Source: Lachnospiraceae bacterium (GTDB lineage Bacteria; Bacillota; Clostridia; Lachnospirales; Lachnospiraceae). Taken from it: a DNA stretch of 6,953 nt. The stretch lies in NCBI GenBank assembly GCA_014804185.1, contig JAAVAG010000022.1, forward strand, positions 1 to 6,953. Direction: 5' to 3'. The stretch's first letter is position 1. Each line of letters begins with the position of its first letter. The translations under genes were made by a program, and so were the position numbers. The notes under the pieces were generated by a model. That model was not told the DNA's origin, searched no databases, and worked only from the letters and a program-made list of their open reading frames with translations. This document shows, piece by piece, positions 5,811 through 6,953 of the stretch.

Positions 5811-6953
5811 TCAATATTCTCCTGTCAGTTCCGCCAGAGTCGTCTCGCCCCAGCTGTAATTTGTCAGATAGCTGCCCTTAAACAGCCGGGCAAATTCTTC
5901 CTCCCGGGAAAGATAATCGTACAGATCGCACTGCACCCGCTGCGTGACAATCCGCCGCTTTCCGTCCACGGACTCCATCACCTCCGCGATCCCGTACTCC
6001 TCCAGTATATTTTTCAGACGCAGCGCCACCTTTCGGTATCTGGCCAGTATCACCGGACTGGCCTCCTCGTCCTCCCACAGATAACTGATTGCCTCCCCGG
6101 AGGATACAAATCCGCCCCTTCGGTCCACCAGAAGCGCAAGCAGTTCCTTGGATTTTTTATTTCGAAAAACAATGGGCTTTCCGTCCACAAAAACGTCAAA
6201 ATAGCCAAAGGTACGGATATAGACTCTTTCTTCTCTTTCCCTGGCCGCCTGCGGTATGTTCTCATTCATTTTGTAGAGCATTACATACAGAGGCGCAGGG
6301 CCGCCGTCATACTTTTGGGAACACACCGCCATAATACGTCTGGGCTGGCCTGTATCCACATCCGTATAGGGAAACTCCGCCTGCCCCTGCTCCAGCAGTT
6401 CCATAAAATTCTCATAGGCAACTCCGCTCCGGGAGATAAAAGTTTCAATAGAACTGCCGCTCTGCGCCATCGCGGCCCACTCCTGCCGGGTGTATCCAAA
6501 AAAATCACACACATTGTCGCTGACATAGAGAGGCTTCACCCGCCCTTCTTTCACTTCAAACGCCACAACGCCGTCCGTAAACTGCATCACAATTTTCTGC
6601 ATATTTTCATTCAGTCTCCGCAGCGAAGCGTTCTCATCATGCAGAAGATGTGCTTTCCCGTCATTCTCCATATTCCTGCTGCAGAACAGACAGACAGCGC
6701 CGTCCAGCTTCAGGAAAATGCCCGAACATTCCTTTACCCTGCCGTCCGCGGAGATCGCCCGGTATCTGATCTGAGGCGGCCGCCCTTCCGCCTCCCAGAG
6801 CCTCTGCCTGTAAAAATCATGAAAAAAGCGGTGCAGCCCTGAGCGGTCCTCCGGCAGTACGGTGCTCTGAATCCACTGTTCCACCGCCTCCTCCATCTGC
6901 ATCGGCACATTGTTCAGCCATCGGAAGACATCGGATCTGTGTCCATACAGACA
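5811..6953 (-). CDS. PAS-domain regulator with C-terminal SARP/Trans_reg_C-type winged helix (N-terminus beyond right edge)
   Basis: The frame is open from the right edge, so the true start is outside; GTG 6908 is only an internal codon. Numbering the 380 visible residues from the edge: 1-95 look like the later part of a PAS-type fold (VLPEDRSGLHRFFHDF, then strands ending AVCLFCSRN); 98-122 are a charged helical linker; 126-229 are a second PAS-like domain (TDGVVAFEV, VSDNVCDFFGYTRQEW, final strand PLYVMLYKMNE). Residues 244-350 are a winged helix of the OmpR-C/SARP type (VYIRTFGYFDVFVDGKPI, KKSKELLALLVDRRGGFVS, then ARYRKVALRLKNIL as likely recognition helix). The end, FKGSYLTNYSWGETTLAEL, resembles the start of a bacterial transcriptional activator domain, which is cut short. 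It is probably a cytoplasmic transcription factor sensing a ligand or signal through the PAS parts. It precedes the exporter operon in the same direction and could control it; receiver or other input domains may lie off-window. Confidence 0.8.
   Translation of the reverse strand, partial: CLYGHRSDVFRWLNNVPMQMEEAVEQWIQSTVLPEDRSGLHRFFHDFYRQRLWEAEGRPPQIRYRAISADGRVKECSGIFLKLDGAVCLFCSRNMENDGKAHLLHDENASLRRLNENMQKIVMQFTDGVVAFEVKEGRVKPLYVSDNVCDFFGYTRQEWAAMAQSGSSIETFISRSGVAYENFMELLEQGQAEFPYTDVDTGQPRRIMAVCSQKYDGGPAPLYVMLYKMNENIPQAAREREERVYIRTFGYFDVFVDGKPIVFRNKKSKELLALLVDRRGGFVSSGEAISYLWEDEEASPVILARYRKVALRLKNILEEYGIAEVMESVDGKRRIVTQRVQCDLYDYLSREEEFARLFKGSYLTNYSWGETTLAELTGEY

Noticed and set aside
5605..5814. 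A 69-codon minus-strand frame from TTG 5814 that overlaps the regulator stop and the exporter start, with a hydrophobic stretch
   Set aside because: It starts with TTG only four bases after an AGGAG that also encodes the regulator's end, has no family resemblance, and spans the terminator, the T-run and the promoter. The hydrophobic stretch is simply the T-run translated.

Overview
All genes read on the minus strand, so transcription runs from the right edge (about 6953) toward position 1. The gene families, the AGGAGG-type ribosome binding sites and the -35/-10 promoter suggest a Gram-positive anaerobe of the Clostridia. The two long exporter genes and the regulator resemble genes of Lachnospiraceae gut bacteria. 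That placement comes from family recognition, not from a database search.

Layout in transcription order. (1) 6953-5811: the C-terminal 380 residues of a regulator with PAS-like sensor domains and a C-terminal winged helix of the SARP / Trans_reg_C type. Its N-terminus lies beyond the window. (2) 5811-5612: a compact control region with a probable rho-independent terminator for the regulator, a sigma-A-like promoter with a perfect TATAAT, a stem-loop at the predicted 5' end of the new transcript, and a ribosome binding site. (3) 5611-1578: two translationally coupled genes (ATGA overlap) for the halves of a heterodimeric ABC exporter. The first half carries a degenerate ATP site and a large extracellular insertion; the second carries the catalytic glutamate and histidine. 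(4) 1478-881: a type II toxin-antitoxin locus with an apparently intact UPF0175-family antitoxin. Its partner, a DUF3368 (PIN-like) toxin gene, is broken by a frameshift and an internal deletion. (5) 870-1: an ABC-2-type ATPase gene (BcrA/YxlF-like) whose ribosome binding site overlaps the toxin remnant's stop codon, followed 10 bases later by the start of a membrane protein that is probably its permease and runs off the left edge.

The exporter pair should work as one membrane complex driven mainly by one competent ATP site. The ATPase and the cut-off membrane protein probably form a second, smaller transporter. No terminator is visible between the exporter stop and the antitoxin, or between the toxin remnant and the ATPase, so read-through from exporter to small transporter is possible. 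Sampled lines of the left 1.5 kb are clearly more AT-rich than the exporter genes, which suggests a different history for the toxin-antitoxin and small-transporter block. The most unusual item is the decayed toxin with a surviving antitoxin, whose remnant now abuts a transporter operon.
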